From CBDCVD01 sp965224015 (GTDB taxonomy: Bacteria; Pseudomonadota; Alphaproteobacteria; Rhizobiales; CBDCVD01), in assembly GCA_965224015.1 (NCBI GenBank), contig OZ245032.1, positions 434,001 to 498,000 on the forward strand: a DNA stretch of 64,000 nucleotides. The letters are read 5' to 3'. Position numbers and translations under genes: made by a program. Below the pieces are notes generated by a model. It did no database searches, had not been told where the DNA came from, and saw only the letters and a program-made list of their open reading frames with translations. Positions 62,501 to 64,000 of the stretch are shown in pieces (position 1 is the stretch's first letter; every line of letters begins with the position of its first letter).

Positions 62501-64000
62501 TCATCCGACTAACACTGCACCAGCAACAGCAGGGGCTCCATTCACTGTCCGCGTTGTGGTAAGCGCACGAACGACCGGCCGCGGCGGGATTGGCCGCATT
62601 ACAGATTTACAGTCTGGGGCCGGAGACGTGACACTCAGTGGCACCGGGATTACGTTTGCCGCAGGACAAGGCTGTACGCATGTCAGTGATGGAATATACA
62701 ACTGCACGGCCACCGCACCGGCGACGGCGGGCAATGTGACGCTTAACGCCACATTCACCGGCAGCGATGGTGGTGACGGTGTTCAGGAATACCTGAATTC
62801 GGCAACTGATACTGATGGCACTACACCCAGTGGTCCGCCGTTAACCCTCACCGTCAACCCGGCGGCGAAGACGGCGACAACCGCCACGTTTGTCGCGAAT
62901 GATGCGGGTGCCGCTCTGTCATCTCCTCCAGGTGGAAATCCACAACTTCAACCTCACGCTGGTACCAACTACAGGATTTACGTCAAGGTGGCAGAGCAGA
63001 ATGCCGCAACCACTGCGGTAACCAGGGGCACCGTGAAGGTTACAAAAATAGCTAATGTTGACAAGGACATCAGTTGTGGCCCTCTTAATTCACGTGGCAT
63101 TTCCACCTGCGAAATACCTTATACGGATTTTGGCTCCTCGGACGGTAATAAAGCAATCGAGGTCGCGTTTGCCGCCACGGCGACCCATGCTGAAGCGACA
63201 GCTACGCAGACATATAATGTCATCGCGCCGGTGGCGACGCCGGACGTGGAGATTGTGTCCATCAAACGGCAAACCCCGACCGGCCAGTATGTCAGTGGCG
63301 GCACCGCTGAAGTAACATTTGTGTTATCATTCAATCAGCCGGTCAGCATAGCCGCTGGCGCCTTCGGGTCCGGCAATGCAGCTGTTTCAAATAATATTGC
63401 TAATTTCGATGGTACAAGTTCGGGTTCTGATAACCGCGCATCTGTCAGGTTCGCATTAACAGGACGAGCAGGCGATTTGCACCTTAATATCGCCGATCGG
63501 ACAAAGATTACAGCCCGATCCGACGCCAACAAGCAACTGACCGTAAAGAGTATTACGGATCTCGGCAACCCTGGTGCAGGCAATAGCTTCTATCAAATAT
63601 ACACCATTGATATCACAGCCCCGACCATTGACACCGTTCAATTTTTCCGTGTCCAAAGCGGCCCACCCACAGCAACGACCAGCGCCAACCCGGGCGATAG
63701 GATCAGGATGCTCGTGACCTTCAGCGAAGACATGCAAGCCAGTCCGCTGCCAACCGTCACTCTGCCAACCAATAATCCGACACAAAATGGTTTTGCGGCG
63801 ATTACTTTAGCGCGGGTGGCGGGAGTTCCCGAACAATTCTTCGCGGATTTCACCGTGCCGTCAGGTATCGCCGCTGACGATTACGTATTCACGGTCACTG
63901 CAAATGGAGCATTGGATCGGGCTGGCAACCGGGCCACGGGACAAGAAACCGCAACCCTCACCGTCAACTCCGCCGCCGCGGCGAAAGAGGACGTGGAGCT
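59511..64000 (+). CDS. Giant Ig-like-repeat surface protein, 5' part (runs off the window)
   Basis: One frame stays open from ATG 59511 to the window end (1496 codons). GACGAGGAG lies just upstream. The N-terminus has a 50-residue Arg-rich extension, a hydrophobic segment (AAAGLALTAAAVLALGGLGV) and a signal-peptidase site after DSAQA, near residue 78. After an N-terminal domain come serial domains of bacterial Ig-like type: TLAVSISVDQPLAVGTLASV, then ATCTFTSSTGGDGKVEVTYS and AISTPVTKDF. A block starting DVELKLVESGTSTTELTAG at 60291 returns at 62088 and starts again at 63987, so large units of 1.8-1.9 kb are repeated. Further on, ADVEIVSIKRQTPTGQYVSG-like and AGDLHLN strands follow. The C-terminal part, perhaps a beta-barrel, is outside. 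It is probably an exported adhesin-like protein; a specific role cannot be given. Confidence 0.88.
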   Translation, partial: MKENMSMSEDRMNSRQTSYDRHGPRARHNPTPRLRSGLARLMDGGLWRGGLRRAAAGLALTAAAVLALGGLGVDSAQAQTTCDNKDTRTSSWVSNRSTVVYNFFDFAHPAARCSFRTARLGIVYDTDSLRSGPGISVLFGKWGRTNGEMAPNLPIKVRAYPQASQPATSGVMVTCTPSGGANVAVVNNVGSTGTHTIALNAGQSCALYVGVRASTGRPAMEMTATLERLTTGNHVRMSNIILKGGNHYGGTVAAPPAPKQDVELKLVESGTSTTELTAGSNNDLKAAVGFDYFAFVRVQETAAGKKAVTSGSVSITHIDGNKLSSAIRCSALTGGPGVAPGVAECSIPKSLITEAGSLTLKAAYNPGSAAFNTETEDLSLPVRAFTTSITFVDGSGQTTNSATATAVAPFTVRVGVQAATTNRQGQRIAINVPSGAGDVTLSGTGITFTAGQGCTYDSNGIYNCTATAPATGPVTLNATFTGSKGKDTTKDYLDSTTDGQGNNGPPLTLTVVAKPKLAVSISVDQPLAVGTLASVTVTFTKPAGSSAAIDGTPVIALTGVAASTLTTNTCSSPTINRTATANTATATCTFTSSTGGDGKVEVTYSGGNNYAAISTPVTKDFTVDAANTEATFVNDVTGASVTAAAQATIGQSLNLFVKIVSVSTVPSLPLSSGRVTLQDQAGNPIAGFTCSRPNTNTGIFTCTIANVPANLPTTIYAAYSPQNLNNYNEITGNERPQRSVSLSKSTLAVSIDVQPQPVAVKQVATVTVTFTKPTGVVAAIDGTPAIVLTGTAAAAPTANTCSSPTINRTATANTATATCTFTSSTGGDGKVEVTYSGGNNYAAISTPVTEDFTVAPAKEDVELVLVESGTSSTELTAGSNENLKATVGFEYEAFVRVQQTTGNAAVTEGSVSITHIGGNRLTQAINCDALTGVRNVDDGIASCTIPSARITETGTLVLRATYDPAQGSNFNAAGPTDLSLPVRASATSIEFVDSTTNHPTNTAPATAGAPFTVRVVVSARTTGRGGIGRITDLQSGAGDVTLSGTGITFAAGQGCTHVSDGIYNCTATAPATAGNVTLNATFTGSDGGDGVQEYLNSATDTDGTTPSGPPLTLTVNPAAKTATTATFVANDAGAALSSPPGGNPQLQPHAGTNYRIYVKVAEQNAATTAVTRGTVKVTKIANVDKDISCGPLNSRGISTCEIPYTDFGSSDGNKAIEVAFAATATHAEATATQTYNVIAPVATPDVEIVSIKRQTPTGQYVSGGTAEVTFVLSFNQPVSIAAGAFGSGNAAVSNNIANFDGTSSGSDNRASVRFALTGRAGDLHLNIADRTKITARSDANKQLTVKSITDLGNPGAGNSFYQIYTIDITAPTIDTVQFFRVQSGPPTATTSANPGDRIRMLVTFSEDMQASPLPTVTLPTNNPTQNGFAAITLARVAGVPEQFFADFTVPSGIAADDYVFTVTANGALDRAGNRATGQETATLTVNSAAAAKEDVE

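Overview
The window looks like a chromosome segment of an alphaproteobacterium. The AspRS has the SPGEFYQLDIEMSF form of motif 2 common in that class, and the block ppx-ppk-rnd-aspS, a bacterial arginyl/leucyl-transferase and DUF2285/DUF2840/TrbG/TrbI island genes point the same way; the genus cannot be told. The genome is littered with small palindromic elements, insertion sequences and broken genes, so it appears to be in active decay or rearrangement.

Layout. (1) 1-19.1 kb is ordinary chromosome: the end of a gamma-glutamyltransferase, a VIT-family transporter, a GCS2-type ligase, a DNA glycosylase, an esterase, ppx/ppk, rnd, aspS, a 3-hydroxyisobutyrate-dehydrogenase-like enzyme, an ABC exporter, a GDSL lipoprotein, the protein-transferase bpt, an SLC13-type permease and an RDD protein. 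(2) 19.8-22.4 kb: tRNA-Leu(GAG), then at once an integrase stub fused by deletion to broken conjugation genes trbI and trbG, the left remnant of an integrative conjugative element. (3) 22.4-24.6 kb: an IS110 with a complete IS481 in its 3' flank. (4) 24.9-29.4 kb: a large autotransporter. (5) 29.4-31.7 kb: a gene graveyard (3' pieces of deoD, fhs and a cytochrome P460 gene, and a truncated IS481). (6) 31.7-33 kb: more conjugative-element genes (DUF2840, AlpA-like, DUF2285). (7) 33.2-51.8 kb: a defence island: a RecB-nuclease/UPF1-like helicase, a dead ArdC antirestriction gene, then one plus-strand operon of an excisionase-like regulator, type III-like Res and Mod, a RelE-like/UvrD fusion, an OLD-family nuclease and a second UvrD helicase. 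(8) 51.8-53.9 kb: an IS5-family transposase killed by four small elements of three families. (9) 54-58.3 kb: an envelope cluster on the minus strand (OmpA/BON protein, 34-residue membrane peptide, membrane-anchored HhH protein). (10) 59.5-64 kb: the start of a giant Ig-like-repeat surface protein that runs off the window.

The most unusual locus is the mod gene (41.6-45.7 kb). A complete DUF559 (Vsr-like) endonuclease domain sits inside it, in frame, between arrays of palindromic repeats (core CTCCCTTATCAGGGAG); the same palindrome forms a 20-unit, 33-bp tandem array directly after res. This looks like a palindrome-associated endonuclease module that spreads inside coding sequence.

Four families of small elements were defined by comparing copies within the window. 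Element A is 101 bp with TNA target duplications; two copies sit exactly on stop codons. Element B is about 140 bp, two hairpins, bounded by TAG. Element C is the palindrome linked to DUF559. Element D is a double hairpin seen once.
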